This document shows, in pieces, positions 37,224 to 46,372 of a stretch of 64,000 nt of DNA. The first letter of the stretch is position 1. Each line of letters starts with the position of its first letter. The DNA is taken from positions 1 to 64,000 of the forward strand of contig NZ_CAMPHV010000024.1 of NCBI RefSeq assembly GCF_946886105.1. Direction: 5' to 3'. A program made the position numbers and the translations under genes. Origin of the DNA: an uncultured Pseudomonas sp. Its GTDB lineage: Bacteria; Pseudomonadota; Gammaproteobacteria; Pseudomonadales; Pseudomonadaceae. Below the pieces are notes generated by a model. That model ran no database searches. It was not told the origin of the DNA and saw nothing but the letters and a program-made list of their open reading frames with translations.

Positions 37224-38156
37224 ATGACCCAGACTAATTTGTTGAGCGATTTGTACTGGTTCATCTGCGTGGTCGAAGCCGGCAGCTTTTCCTCGGCGGC
37301 GGACAAGATCGGAACGGCCAAATCCAGTCTCAGCCGACGGATCATGCAATTGGAACAACGGCTGGGCGTGCAACTGCTCAACCGAACCAGCCGTCAGTTC
37401 ACCCTGACCACGATCGGCGAACAGATCTACGGGCACGCGTTGAACATGATGGCCGCGGCGGAAGCTGCAACCCACAGCGCACAGGAGGCGCTTGGCAGGC
37501 CGAGCGGAATAATTCGCATGGCGGCGCCTGGAATTCTCTTCGATTGGTTACTGGAGCAGCAGTCCGTTTTTCGTCAGACCTACCCACGGGTGACTTACGC
37601 ACTGGTGCAGGCGGATGCGCAGCTCGACCTGCGCACGCAGCGCCTGGATCTCTCGCTGAGCCTGGGCAGCGCACCGCTGGACAGCAGCGAAATAGTCGCG
37701 CGGCCTCTGGCGCAGCTGCGCAATGTAATCGTTGGCACGGCCGCTCTGCTGGCGCGACTGGGCAACCCGAAAAGCATCGCGCAACTTGACGACGACGCGT
37801 TATTGACCAGCGGATGTCCGACACCACAGGCCTGGCAAATGGACGGCTGGCAGCGGGATCTACAGAACCCGGCATTCTGTGCCGACAGCCTGATGGCGGT
37901 ACGCGAAGCGGCGAAATCGGGGATAGGCCTGGCATGCCTGCCGCTGCATGCCTGCCGTAACGAACTGGCCAGCGGCGCCCTTACCCTGGCCTGCCCGGAA
38001 GACGCACCGGCCCCCACCACCCTGTATGCGCTCACGGCCTCCCATCGCAATATCACTCAAAGCGCCCGCTACTTTCTGCTGGCGCTTCGATCCAGCCTGG
38101 AAAGCGCCGCGCCCTATGCAATGGAACTGCTGAATACGCCGAGCTGGAGCGAGTGA
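37224..38156 (+). CDS. LysR-family transcriptional regulator
   Basis: 310 aa from ATG 37224; the frame is open back to 37179. The N-terminal winged helix-turn-helix (about 5-65) has FSSAADKIGTAKSSLSRRIMQLEQRLGVQLLNR. The substrate-binding domain (about 90-295) starts at GIIRMAAPG. It belongs to the CrgA-like branch by general pattern. It faces the CoA-transferase gene end-on (convergent, 35-nt gap), so its target is not evident from position. The region upstream contains the MITE, which could affect its expression. Confidence 0.88.
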   Translation: MTQTNLLSDLYWFICVVEAGSFSSAADKIGTAKSSLSRRIMQLEQRLGVQLLNRTSRQFTLTTIGEQIYGHALNMMAAAEAATHSAQEALGRPSGIIRMAAPGILFDWLLEQQSVFRQTYPRVTYALVQADAQLDLRTQRLDLSLSLGSAPLDSSEIVARPLAQLRNVIVGTAALLARLGNPKSIAQLDDDALLTSGCPTPQAWQMDGWQRDLQNPAFCADSLMAVREAAKSGIGLACLPLHACRNELASGALTLACPEDAPAPTTLYALTASHRNITQSARYFLLALRSSLESAAPYAMELLNTPSWSE

Positions 38157-38191
38157 TCGCTCAGCCGCCGGCGCACCGCAAATCCCTCCTT

Positions 38192-39415
38192 TTATAGCAC
38201 CCCCGCCGCGCGCAAGCCGGCGATCTGCTCGGCGCTCATGCCCAGCCACTGTTGCAGCACCTGCTCGGTGTGTTCGCCGAGCAAGGGCGGGGCATTGCGG
38301 TGCTGGATCGGCGTGGCGGACAGGCGGATCGGGCTGGCGACTTGCGCCACGCTGCCGGCCAGGGCATGGGGCAGCTCGAAGCGCAAACCACGGGCCTGCA
38401 CCTGGGGGTCGGCGAACACCTGGGCCAGGTCGTTGATCGGCCCGCAGGGCACGCCGGCCCGTTCCAGCGCGTCTATCCACTCGGCGGTGGTTTTGAACAC
38501 CGTGGCCTGGCGGATCAGCGGGATCAACTCGCCACGGTGCGCGACCCGCGCCTTATTGCTGGAAAAACGCGGATCGTCGGCCAAAGCCGTAAGGCCGGCG
38601 ACCTCGCAAAACTTGCGGAACTGGCTGTCGTTGCCGACGGTGAGAATGAAGTCGCCGTCGGCCGTGGGGAAGTCCTGATAGGGCACGATATTCGGGTGGG
38701 CGTTGCCCAGGCGTTTGGGCGCGGTACCCGTGGTCAGGTAGTTCATCGCCTGGTTGGCCAGGCAGGCGACCTGCACGTCGAGCAGCGCCATGTCGATATG
38801 CTGACCGGCGCCAGTCTGCTCGCGGCTGGCCAGGGCGGCGAGGATAGCCGCGGTGGAATACAGGCCGGTGAGGATATCGGTCAGCGCCACACCGACCTTG
38901 ACCGGCCCGGCGCCTTCTTCGTCTGCGGCGCGCCCAGTCAGGCTCATCAGCCCGCCGAGGCCCTGGATCATGAAGTCGTAGCCGGCGCGCTTGGCATAGG
39001 GGCCGTTCTGACCGAAGCCGGTGATCGAGCAGTAGATCAGCTTCGGGTTGAGCTCTTTCAGCGCGGTGTAATCGAGGCCATAGGCGGCCAGACCGCCGAC
39101 CTTGAAATTCTCGATCAGGATATCGGCCTTGGCCGCCAGTTCGCGGACGATGCGCTGGCCTTCGGCCTGGGTGAAATCCACGGTGAGCGATTGTTTGTTG
39201 CGGTTGGCGGACAGGTAATAGGCCGCCTCGCCGGTGCTTTCGCCGGCGGCGTTGGACGCGAACGGCGGGCCCCAGTGACGGGTGTCGTCGCCGACGCCGG
39301 GGCGCTCGATCTTGATCACCTCGGCGCCGAGGTCGGCGAGGATCTGCCCGGCCCAAGGCCCGGCGAGCACGCGGGAAAGATCGAGAACACGCAGATGGGA
39401 CAGGGCGCCGGGCAT
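38192..39415 (-). CDS. CaiB/BaiF CoA-transferase, probably succinyl-CoA:glutarate
   Basis: 407 aa from ATG 39415, with CGGAG 5 nt upstream; the longer frame would start inside a REP element. It is a family III CoA-transferase: LRVLDLSRVLAGPWAGQ at the start, the presumed catalytic Asp147 in GYDFMIQ, and GGLMSLTG. The gene sits directly downstream of gcdH, as in other pseudomonads, where this protein activates glutarate to glutaryl-CoA for GcdH (lysine/glutarate degradation). The substrate is inferred from this context. A REP pair lies between the two genes. Confidence 0.88.
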   Translation of the reverse strand: MPGALSHLRVLDLSRVLAGPWAGQILADLGAEVIKIERPGVGDDTRHWGPPFASNAAGESTGEAAYYLSANRNKQSLTVDFTQAEGQRIVRELAAKADILIENFKVGGLAAYGLDYTALKELNPKLIYCSITGFGQNGPYAKRAGYDFMIQGLGGLMSLTGRAADEEGAGPVKVGVALTDILTGLYSTAAILAALASREQTGAGQHIDMALLDVQVACLANQAMNYLTTGTAPKRLGNAHPNIVPYQDFPTADGDFILTVGNDSQFRKFCEVAGLTALADDPRFSSNKARVAHRGELIPLIRQATVFKTTAEWIDALERAGVPCGPINDLAQVFADPQVQARGLRFELPHALAGSVAQVASPIRLSATPIQHRNAPPLLGEHTEQVLQQWLGMSAEQIAGLRAAGVL

Positions 39416-39424
39416 GGAAACTCC

Positions 39425-39492
39425 GTAGGGTGCGCCATGCGCACCTATAGCAAACAGGACCTGATAAGCATGGTGCGCAGGGCGCACCCTAC
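39425..39492. repeat. REP pair (inverted) between CoA-transferase and gcdH
   Basis: Left arm GTAGGGTGCGCCATGCGCACC (39425-39445) and right arm 39472-39492 are complementary except for one base, with a 26-nt spacer. This is the usual layout of paired Pseudomonas REP sequences. In the mRNA it would form a strong hairpin and may protect the gcdH part of the message. Confidence 0.75.
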
Positions 39493-39494
39493 CT

Positions 39495-40676
39495 TTAGAA
39501 AAACGCCTGGATCCCGGTCTGTGCGCGGCCGAGGATCAGCGCATGCACGTCGTGGGTGCCTTCGTAGGTGTTGACCACTTCCAGGTTGACCAGGTGGCGG
39601 GCCACGCCGAACTCGTCGCTGATGCCGTTGCCGCCGAGCATGTCGCGGGCCAGGCGGGCGATCTCCAGGGATTTGCCGCAGCTGTTGCGCTTCATGATCG
39701 AGGTGATTTCCACCGCCGCGCTGCCTTCGTCCTTCATCCGGCCGAGACGCAGGCAGCCTTGCAGGGCCAGGGTGATTTCGGTCTGCATGTCGGCGAGTTT
39801 CTTCTGGATCAGTTGGTTGGCGGCCAGCGGGCGGCCGAACTGCTTGCGGTCCAGGGTGTATTGGCGCGCCGTGTGCCAGCAGAATTCGGCGGCGCCCAGG
39901 GCGCCCCAGCTGATGCCGTAACGCGCGGAGTTGAGGCAGGTGAACGGACCTTTCAGACCGCGCACATCGGGGAAGGCGTTCTCTTCCGGGCAGAACACGT
40001 TGTCCATGACGATCTCGCCGGTGATCGAAGCGCGCAGGCCGACCTTGCCGTGGATCGCCGGGGCGCTCAGGCCCTGCCAGCCTTTTTCCAGAACGAAACC
40101 GCGGATCTCGCCGGCATCGTCCTTGGCCCAGACCACGAACACATCGGCGATCGGCGAGTTGGTGATCCACATCTTGGCGCCGCTCAGGCGGTAGCCGCCG
40201 TCGACCTTCTTCGCCCGGGTGACCATGCCGCCGGGGTCGGAACCGTGGTCGGGTTCGGTCAAGCCGAAGCAGCCGATATATTCGCCTGACGCCAATTTCG
40301 GCAGGTATTTCTGCTTGGTCGCTTCGCTACCGAACTCGAAGATCGGCACCATCACCAGGGATGACTGCACGCTCATCATCGAGCGGTAGCCGGAGTCGAT
40401 ACGCTCCACTTCGCGGGCGATCAGGCCGTAACACACGGAGTTCAAACCGCTGCCGCCGTAAATTTCGGGGATGGTCGCGCCGAGCAGGCCGGTTTCGCCC
40501 ATCTCGCGGAAGATCGCCGGGTCGGTCTGTTCATGGCGGAAGGCTTCCAACACCCGCGGCGCCAGTTTGTCGGCGGCGAATTGCTGGGCACTGTCGCGCA
40601 CCATGCGCTCTTCTTCAGTCAGTTGCTGATCGAGCAGCAGGGGGTCGATCCAGTTGAAACTTGCCTTGCCGGCCAT
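39495..40676 (-). CDS. gcdH: Glutaryl-CoA dehydrogenase
   Basis: A 393-aa acyl-CoA dehydrogenase. It oxidises and decarboxylates glutaryl-CoA to crotonyl-CoA with FAD, in the cytoplasm. FAD/substrate motifs are visible: [35 protein letters not shown], and the C-terminal [16 protein letters not shown] with the catalytic Glu372. The length and motifs closely match known GCDH proteins. ATG 40676 has GGAATCCTCGGAGG-type upstream sequence on the minus strand. It is divergent from the LysR gene at 41000, the likely regulator. Confidence 0.95.
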   Translation of the reverse strand: MAGKASFNWIDPLLLDQQLTEEERMVRDSAQQFAADKLAPRVLEAFRHEQTDPAIFREMGETGLLGATIPEIYGGSGLNSVCYGLIAREVERIDSGYRSMMSVQSSLVMVPIFEFGSEATKQKYLPKLASGEYIGCFGLTEPDHGSDPGGMVTRAKKVDGGYRLSGAKMWITNSPIADVFVVWAKDDAGEIRGFVLEKGWQGLSAPAIHGKVGLRASITGEIVMDNVFCPEENAFPDVRGLKGPFTCLNSARYGISWGALGAAEFCWHTARQYTLDRKQFGRPLAANQLIQKKLADMQTEITLALQGCLRLGRMKDEGSAAVEITSIMKRNSCGKSLEIARLARDMLGGNGISDEFGVARHLVNLEVVNTYEGTHDVHALILGRAQTGIQAFF

Positions 40677-40693
40677 AAACGGAATCCTCGGAG

Positions 40694-40777
40694 GTAGGTT
40701 GGGCTGAGCGCAGCGAAGCCCAACATATGTATGCAGTCAACCTGATGTTGGGCTTCGTCTAACTCAGTCCAACCTAC
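40694..40777. repeat. REP-like inverted repeat upstream of gcdH
   Basis: GTAGGTTGGGCTGAG... (from 40694) pairs with ...CTCAGTCCAACCTAC (to 40777), and the inner parts GAAGCCCAACAT and ATGTTGGGCTTC pair exactly. The element sits in the gcdH leader, between the gcdH start and the LysR-type site at 40808, and belongs to the same GTAGGTTGG class as 46023-46197. Confidence 0.7.
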
Positions 40778-40807
40778 GCCCGGCCGGACAGCCGCGCAAA
40801 CGATGAT

Positions 40808-40827
40808 TTCGCACTCAAGTGTGCGAA
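40808..40827. promoter_or_regulatory. Candidate LysR operator in the gcdH-gcdR intergenic region
   Basis: TTCGCAC-TCAAGT-GTGCGAA is a perfect 7-6-7 inverted repeat with the T-N11-A form expected of a LysR site. It is the only strong palindrome, apart from the REP, in the 323-nt gap between the divergent gcdH and LysR genes. A role in glutarate-dependent gcdH activation is inferred. Confidence 0.5.
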
Positions 40828-40999
40828 TTACTCACTCCGAAACAATCCTGTGCTCGCCGCGCCGGCCAAGCCGAGGCTAAACACCCGCTAACCTTGCGCC
40901 AAAATAATCGCCAGTAGACCCTGCGATTGAGCTTGTGCGCAGCCGCCAGGCGCTATAGCGTTACCGGAGCCTTCGCCATTCGAATGAGCAAAACGCACA

Positions 41000-41902
41000 A
41001 TGCGCCGAAAAATCCCCAGCACCGCGGCCTTGATCGCCTTCGAGTCGGCGGCGCGCCATCAGAGTTTCACCAAGGCCGCCGAAGAGCTGGCGCTGACCCA
41101 GAGCGCGATCTGCCGACAGATCGCCAGCCTCGAGGAGTTTCTCAATGTCGAGCTGTTTCGCCGCTCGCGGCGCGGGGTCAAGCTCACCGATGCCGGGCTG
41201 TCCTATGCGCGACGGGTCGCCAGCCAGCTGGATGCGGTGGAGCGCGACACCCTGGCGGTGATGGGCCAGCAAGGCGCGATGACCATCGAATTGGCGGTGG
41301 TGCCGACCTTCGGCACCCAATGGCTGCTGCCGCGCCTGAAGGATTTCCAGTACAGGCATCCGCAGATCACCGTCAACCTGACCAACCGCACCCGACCGTT
41401 TCTGTTCGCCGACACCGCCTTCGATGCCGCGGTGTATTTCGGCGACGGCGACTGGTCGGGCACCAGCTCGCACCTGTTGATGCGCGAGAACCCCATGCCG
41501 GTCTGTAGCCCTGCGCTGCTCGCCGGGCAAGCGCAACTCAGCGCCGAACGGCTCGCCGAGCTGCCGTTGTTGCAACAGACCACCCGCCCCTATGCCTGGC
41601 GTCAATGGTTCGGCGCCCAGGGAATGACGGTCGCACGGGATATGAGCGGGCCGCGCTATGAACTGTTTTCCATGCTCGCCCAGGCCGCCATGCACGAGAT
41701 GGGCGTGGCGCTGATTCCACCGTTTCTGATCCAGCGCGAACTCGACGAGCAGCGCCTGGTAATCGCCGCGCCCCACAGCTATCAGAGCGACAAGGCCTAC
41801 TTTCTGATCATCCCCGAGCGTAAAGCGGAGTCCGCCGCACTGCTCGCCTTGCGCGATTGGCTGGTGCAGGCGGCCCGGGCCTACGCCCAGGAACATGGAT
41901 AG
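41000..41902 (+). CDS. gcdR: LysR-family regulator, probable GcdR
   Basis: 300 aa. The helix-turn-helix is at about residues 8-66 (FTKAAEELALTQSAICRQIASLEEFL), with the effector domain from about 92 (MTIELAVVPTFGTQWLLPRL). It resembles the GcvA-like branch. It is divergent from gcdH with a 323-nt intergenic region that carries a good LysR palindrome, the arrangement known for gcdH/gcdR in pseudomonads. It is expected to respond to glutarate and activate gcdH; that function comes from context. Confidence 0.85.
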   Translation: MRRKIPSTAALIAFESAARHQSFTKAAEELALTQSAICRQIASLEEFLNVELFRRSRRGVKLTDAGLSYARRVASQLDAVERDTLAVMGQQGAMTIELAVVPTFGTQWLLPRLKDFQYRHPQITVNLTNRTRPFLFADTAFDAAVYFGDGDWSGTSSHLLMRENPMPVCSPALLAGQAQLSAERLAELPLLQQTTRPYAWRQWFGAQGMTVARDMSGPRYELFSMLAQAAMHEMGVALIPPFLIQRELDEQRLVIAAPHSYQSDKAYFLIIPERKAESAALLALRDWLVQAARAYAQEHG

Positions 41903-42342
41903 ACATAAGTTACCTGGCGCCTAAGACTACCTGACCTCGTAGTCAGCTATTAATAACGCTACACTTGCGCGCCCGATCGAGCCCCCAGTGCCGCGGCTCC
42001 TGGCCAAGATGTGTCGTACCTGGAACAGCAGGCATCACCCTAATGAACCATTATTCATAGCAAGGATCAGATTTGCCGGGATTGCACCTGTGTATTTACC
42101 CTCGCAGCCAGCCCCTGTAAGCCTTGCCTTGAGAAAACGGGATATAAAAGGTCAGCAAATGACCTGTAGTTCCAAGCAGGTTTTACTCCATAACGCCTTG
42201 ATGGTCTCAGGTATCACCTGCAAAATGCCGCGCCCCGCCGTTACCCGAGCTTTAGTTCCGGCGGGTTTGTGCTGATCCCCCTTCGCCGACACGCCAACGT
42301 AGCGTGACGGTTCATTAAAAAAGATCACGCAGGAGAATAGAC
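41903..42342. other. Intergenic region upstream of pntAA
   Basis: These 440 nt hold no convincing gene; a 95-codon plus-strand frame (41988-42275) lacks a ribosome site and has atypical composition. Visible structure: an inverted repeat AGGTCA-GCAAA-TGACCT at 42149-42165 just after an AT-rich GATATAAAA stretch that could be a -10 region, and a GC hairpin at 42234-42265. Both lie in the expected promoter/leader of the transhydrogenase operon. Confidence 0.5.
42234..42265 (+). terminator. GC-rich hairpin in the pntAA leader
   Basis: CCCGCCG (42234-42240) and CGGCGGG (42259-42265) can pair, with TTTGTG following. It is 78 nt before the pntAA start. It could be a weak terminator/attenuator or a chance structure; the T-tract is short. 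Confidence 0.3.
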
Positions 42343-43467
42343 GTGCACATCGGTGTTCCTCTCGAAACCCATGTCGGCGAGACGCGCGTTGCCGCGACCC
42401 CCGAGACCATCAAGAAGTTGATCGGCCAAGGCCATCAGGTCACCGTTCAAAGCGGTGCCGGCGTCAGCGCCAGCATCCCGGACAGTGCCTATGAAGCAGT
42501 GGGCGCGAGCATCGGCAGCGATGCCGCGGCCCTCGGTGCCGACCTGGTATTAAAGGTCGTGGCGCCAAGCGATGCCGAGTTGAGCCATATGAAGACCGGC
42601 GCGGTGCTGGTCGGCATGCTCAATCCGTTCAGCAACGAGACCATCGCGCGCATGAACGCCCGTGGCATCACCGCCTTCGCCCTCGAAGCGGCGCCGCGCA
42701 CCTCCCGCGCGCAGAGCCTGGACGTGCTGTCGTCGCAGGCCAACATCGCCGGCTATAAGGCGGTGTTGCTGGCCGCGCATCACTACCCGCGCTTCATGCC
42801 GATGCTGATGACCGCCGCTGGTACCGTGAAGGCCGCGCGCATCCTGATCCTCGGTGCCGGCGTTGCCGGGCTGCAGGCCATCGCCACGGCCAAACGCCTG
42901 GGTGCGGTGATCGAAGCCTCGGACGTGCGCCCGGCAGTGAAGGAGCAGATCGAATCGCTCGGCGCCAAGTTCGTCGACGTGCCGTTCGAGACCGATGAAG
43001 AGCGCGAATGCGCCGAAGGCGTCGGCGGTTACGCCCGGCCGATGCCGCAATCCTGGATGGAGCGTCAGGCCAAGGCGGTGCACGAGCGCGCCAAACAGGC
43101 CGATATCGTCATCACCACCGCGCTGATTCCGGGCCGCAAGGCGCCGACGCTGCTGCATGCCGAGACCGTTGCCGAAATGAAGCCCGGTTCGGTGGTCATC
43201 GATCTGGCCGCGGCGCAAGGCGGCAACTGCCCGCTGACCGTCGCCGAGCAGGTGGTAGTCAGCAGCAATGGCGTGACCATCGTCGGCCACAGCAACCTGG
43301 CGGCCATGGTGCCGGCAGACGCTTCGGCACTGTACGCACGCAACCTGCTGGACTTCCTCAAGCTGGTCCTCGACAAGGACGGCCAGTTCCACCTCAACCT
43401 CGAAGACGACATCGTCAAAGCGTGCCTGATGTGCCGCGATGGCCAAGTCGTACGCAATAACGGCTAA
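42343..43467 (+). CDS. pntAA: NAD(P) transhydrogenase subunit alpha, part 1
   Basis: 374 aa from GTG 42343, with AGGAGA 7 nt upstream. It is the NAD(H)-binding domain I of the proton-translocating transhydrogenase. It opens with [21 protein letters not shown] and has the Rossmann motif [18 protein letters not shown] near 170. The operon order pntAA-pntAB-pntB and the short alpha subunit without membrane helices are those of the three-subunit form (Rhodospirillum, Pseudomonas). The complex in the inner membrane makes NADPH at the cost of proton-motive force. Confidence 0.95.
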   Translation: MHIGVPLETHVGETRVAATPETIKKLIGQGHQVTVQSGAGVSASIPDSAYEAVGASIGSDAAALGADLVLKVVAPSDAELSHMKTGAVLVGMLNPFSNETIARMNARGITAFALEAAPRTSRAQSLDVLSSQANIAGYKAVLLAAHHYPRFMPMLMTAAGTVKAARILILGAGVAGLQAIATAKRLGAVIEASDVRPAVKEQIESLGAKFVDVPFETDEERECAEGVGGYARPMPQSWMERQAKAVHERAKQADIVITTALIPGRKAPTLLHAETVAEMKPGSVVIDLAAAQGGNCPLTVAEQVVVSSNGVTIVGHSNLAAMVPADASALYARNLLDFLKLVLDKDGQFHLNLEDDIVKACLMCRDGQVVRNNG

Positions 43468-43480
43468 GGGGAGAACAACC

Positions 43481-43798
43481 ATGGATATGATTTCCGACGG
43501 CATCTACAACCTGATCATCTTCGTGCTGGCGATCTATGTCGGCTACCACGTGGTCTGGAACGTCACCCCGGCCCTGCACACCCCGCTGATGGCCGTAACC
43601 AACGCGATTTCCGCGATCGTCATCGTCGGCGCCATGCTCGCCGCCGCCCTGACCGTCACCCCGCTGGGCAAGTTCATGGGCACCGCTGCCGTGGCATTGG
43701 CTGCGGTCAACGTGTTCGGTGGCTTCCTGGTAACCCGGCGCATGCTGGAAATGTTCAAGAAGAAAGCACCAAAAGCCGCTGCAGTGGAGAAGCACTGA
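43481..43798 (+). CDS. pntAB: NAD(P) transhydrogenase subunit alpha, part 2
   Basis: 105 aa from ATG 43481 after AAGGGGAG; the frame extends upstream but overlaps pntAA. It contains three membrane helices (about 8-25, 35-55 and 62-82), the membrane part of the alpha subunit. The end is Lys/Ala-rich. It lies 13 nt after pntAA and 2 nt before pntB. Confidence 0.93.
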   Translation: MDMISDGIYNLIIFVLAIYVGYHVVWNVTPALHTPLMAVTNAISAIVIVGAMLAAALTVTPLGKFMGTAAVALAAVNVFGGFLVTRRMLEMFKKKAPKAAAVEKH

Positions 43799-43800
43799 CC

Positions 43801-45237
43801 ATGAGTATGAATCTGATCACTGTTCTCTACCTCGTCGCCTCGATCTGCTTTATCCAGGCGCTCAAAGGTCTGTCGCACCCGACTACGTCGCGCCGTGGCA
43901 ACCTGTTCGGCATGCTCGGCATGGGCTTGGCAATCATTACCACCGTCGGCCTGATCTATAAGCTCGGCGCGGACATCGCGACGCAAGGCATCGGCTACGT
44001 GATCGTCGGCCTGCTGATCGGCGGCACCGCCGGCTCGATCATGGCCAAGCGCGTGGAAATGACCAAGATGCCGGAACTGGTCGCCTTCATGCACAGCATG
44101 ATCGGCCTGGCCGCGGTCTTTATCGCCATCGCCGCAGTCGTCGAGCCGCAATCCCTGGGCATAGTCGCAGCGCTGGGCGATGCAATCCCGGCCGGTAACC
44201 GCCTGGAGCTGTTCCTCGGTGCGGCCATCGGCGCCATCACCTTCTCCGGTTCGGTGATCGCCTTCGGCAAGCTCTCGGGCAAGTACAAGTTCCGCCTGTT
44301 CCAGGGCGCACCGGTACAGTTCAAGGGCCAACACATGATCAACCTGGCCGTCGGCCTGGCGATCGTCGGCCTGGGCCTGATGTACACCTTCACCGGTGAC
44401 CTGACTGCCTTCGCCATCCTGCTGGCCCTGGCCTTCGTCATCGGCGTGCTGATCATCATCCCGATCGGCGGCGCGGACATGCCGGTGGTGGTGTCGATGC
44501 TCAACAGTTACTCGGGCTGGGCGGCGGCCGGTATCGGCTTCTCGCTGAACAACTCGATGCTGATCATCGCCGGCTCGCTGGTCGGCTCCTCGGGTGCGAT
44601 CCTCTCGTACATCATGTGCAAGGCGATGAACCGTTCGTTCTTCAATGTGATTCTCGGCGGTTTCGGCGGCGACGCCGATGCCGGTCCGGCGGCGGGTAGC
44701 CAGGAGCAACGGCCGGTGAAATCCGGCTCGAGCGACGACGCGGCCTTCCTGCTGACCAACGCCGACAGCGTGATCATCGTCCCCGGCTACGGCCTGGCGG
44801 TGGCTCGCGCTCAGCATGCGCTGATGGAGCTGGCGGAAAAGCTGACCCATCGCGGGGTCAACGTGAAGTACGCGATCCACCCGGTGGCCGGGCGGATGCC
44901 GGGCCATATGAACGTACTGCTGGCCGAGGCCGAAGTGCCTTACGAGCAGGTGTTCGAGATGGAGGACATCAACTCCGAGTTCGGCCAGACCGACGTGGTG
45001 CTGGTGCTCGGCGCCAACGACGTGGTCAACCCGGCGGCGAAGAACGATCCGAAGTCGCCGATCGCCGGCATGCCGATTCTCGAGGCCTTCAAGGCCAAGA
45101 CCATCATCGTCAACAAGCGCTCGATGGCCAGCGGCTACGCCGGCCTGGATAACGAGCTGTTCTATATGGACAAGACCATGATGGTGTTCGGCGACGCCAA
45201 GAAAGTCATCGAAGACATGGTCAAAGCCGTCGAATAA
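43801..45237 (+). CDS. pntB: NAD(P) transhydrogenase subunit beta
   Basis: 478 aa. The N-terminal half has about nine membrane helices (residues 5-265); the C-terminal domain III binds NADP(H), with PGYGLAVARAQHAL, HPVAGRMPGHMNVLLAEA and VLGANDVVNPAA visible. It completes the transhydrogenase; a strong intrinsic terminator follows 16 nt after the stop. Confidence 0.96.
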   Translation: MSMNLITVLYLVASICFIQALKGLSHPTTSRRGNLFGMLGMGLAIITTVGLIYKLGADIATQGIGYVIVGLLIGGTAGSIMAKRVEMTKMPELVAFMHSMIGLAAVFIAIAAVVEPQSLGIVAALGDAIPAGNRLELFLGAAIGAITFSGSVIAFGKLSGKYKFRLFQGAPVQFKGQHMINLAVGLAIVGLGLMYTFTGDLTAFAILLALAFVIGVLIIIPIGGADMPVVVSMLNSYSGWAAAGIGFSLNNSMLIIAGSLVGSSGAILSYIMCKAMNRSFFNVILGGFGGDADAGPAAGSQEQRPVKSGSSDDAAFLLTNADSVIIVPGYGLAVARAQHALMELAEKLTHRGVNVKYAIHPVAGRMPGHMNVLLAEAEVPYEQVFEMEDINSEFGQTDVVLVLGANDVVNPAAKNDPKSPIAGMPILEAFKAKTIIVNKRSMASGYAGLDNELFYMDKTMMVFGDAKKVIEDMVKAVE

Positions 45238-45253
45238 AGCGTACCGCCACACC

Positions 45254-45283
45254 AAAAAACCCGGCCAGCGTGCCGGGTTTTTT
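45254..45283 (+). terminator. Intrinsic terminator of the pnt operon
   Basis: AAAAAACCCGGC, loop CAGCGT, GCCGGGTTTTTT: a GC stem flanked by A and T tracts, so it can work on both strands. Confidence 0.92.
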
Positions 45284-45640
45284 GTGCGCCGCGAACAAGC
45301 ATCGGCACAGGTACAGTTCGCTGCGTTTGCCCGGAAAAACAGTCGTAAAACTGTAATGTCGGTCAAGAGTCCTAGCAGCGCAATTTAAAACTGTACCTAT
45401 AGGAAAACACTGAAGATACGCGACTAGCGCAGCTAATAATCTCGTTAAATGAGTTTTTGCAGAGTGATTAACTTAGCAGCAGTACAGCTATGATTTATTT
45501 TACGAACACAGTTACAAAGCAACCTATCTAATAGGCACGCAATTTACTTTAGCTGTGACTATTGATCCTGCGATCACCCCTGGATAATTAACCCCAAGCA
45601 AAACACTCTCTAACCCCGCCATAAGCGGAAGGATGTCACC
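45284..45640. other. AT-richer intergenic region with a long inverted repeat
   Basis: 357 nt without a gene. It is clearly poorer in GC than its surroundings from about 45340 to 45600. AGGTACAGTT (45309-45318) and AACTGTACCT (45389-45398) are exact complements 70 nt apart, and CGCTGCG / GCAGCGC lie just inside them. The repeat could be an operator pair or a hairpin. The DUF1127 ribosome site (GCGGAAGG) is at about 45626. Confidence 0.5.
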
Positions 45641-45856
45641 ATGGAACGTACCCTCAGTTCCGAGCTGTTCCTCGAAAGCAATGTTTCTAATTCCAATGCC
45701 GCCCTGCCTCTGCGCATGGCCGCCACTTTGCTGCAGTGGCAGCGTCGCTTGGTCAGCCGCCGTCAACTGGCGCGCCTCGATGCCCGCCTGCTGGCCGATG
45801 CCGGCATCAGCGAAGCACAGCGTCATGCCGAGCTGAGCAAGCCATTCTGGCGTTAA
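45641..45856 (+). CDS. DUF1127 small protein 1
   Basis: 71 aa, ATG 45641 with GGAAGG about 8 nt upstream. It has the Arg-rich DUF1127 helix (LLQWQRRLVSRRQLARLD followed by ARLLADAGIS) and the usual KPFWR end. Small DUF1127 proteins bind RNA or affect phosphate/carbon metabolism in other proteobacteria; no function can be fixed here. A strong terminator follows. A paralogue lies at 46373. Confidence 0.88.
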   Translation: MERTLSSELFLESNVSNSNAALPLRMAATLLQWQRRLVSRRQLARLDARLLADAGISEAQRHAELSKPFWR

Positions 45857-45881
45857 GCCGAGGCGCAGCCCGCGCTTACCG

Positions 45882-45918
45882 AAAACCCCGCCCACATTTG
45901 CGTGTCGGCGGGGTTTTT
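45882..45918 (+). terminator. Intrinsic terminator after DUF1127 gene 1
   Basis: AAAACCCCGCC pairs with GGCGGGGTTTTT across a 14-nt loop, 26 nt after the stop. Confidence 0.9.
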
Positions 45919-45978
45919 GGTTTTTAGCTGGCGGGTTATGTAGCGGCGCAGTGCATTGAGTTTCTTGGGCGGGCGGCA

Positions 45979-46258
45979 CCATACAGAAGCTGGCGCAGCA
46001 AGCGGCACAGTTAGCTGAAACCGTAGGTTGGGTTAGCGGCGCTGCACCGGGCGCACAAACACCCGCGCTAGCGAACGCCGCGTAACCCAACAAGACCTCC
46101 ACCCGGTGTCGTTCCGGCATGCGTTCTGTTGGGTTACGCGGCGGCCAACGACGATGGCGCTGCTTGAACCGCAATAATCGCCGCTAACCCAACCTACGGG
46201 CTCAAGAGCGGGCAGGCCATACAGAAGCTGGCGCAGCAAGCGGAACAGTTGGCTGAAA
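45979..46258. repeat. 42-bp direct repeats flanking a REP cluster
   Basis: 45979-46020 and 46217-46258 both read CCATACAGAAGCTGGCGCAG then CAAGCGGMACAGTTRGCTGAAA, with only two differences. Between them lies the REP cluster 46023-46197. The pattern could come from duplication of a short segment around the REP insertion. Confidence 0.75.
46023..46197. repeat. Nested REP cluster (four arms)
   Basis: The outer arms GTAGGTTGGGTTAGCGGCG (46023-46041) and CGCCGCTAACCCAACCTAC (46179-46197) are exact complements. The inner arms CGCCGCGTAACCCAACA (about 46077-46093) and TGTTGGGTTACGCGGCG (about 46128-46144) are also complementary. It is thus a tandem of related inverted repeats of the GTAGGTTGG class. 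Confidence 0.75.
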
Positions 46259-46372
46259 AACCACACTGCACCGGTACAATGCTGTGCTGCTGTGACTGCA
46301 AGCCGCGGCGCCGCGGCGCGATCATGGCTCCCCATACCCCACACCCGCGCCGACGCGGGAAGGTCAGCCGCC

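Noticed and set aside
41988..42275. 95-codon plus-strand frame upstream of pntAA
   Set aside because: No ribosome site and no recognisable feature; it overlaps the likely promoter and leader structures.
43543..45366. 607-codon minus-strand frame over pntAB/pntB
   Set aside because: Antisense to well-conserved pnt genes; His/Asp/Gln-rich shadow composition.
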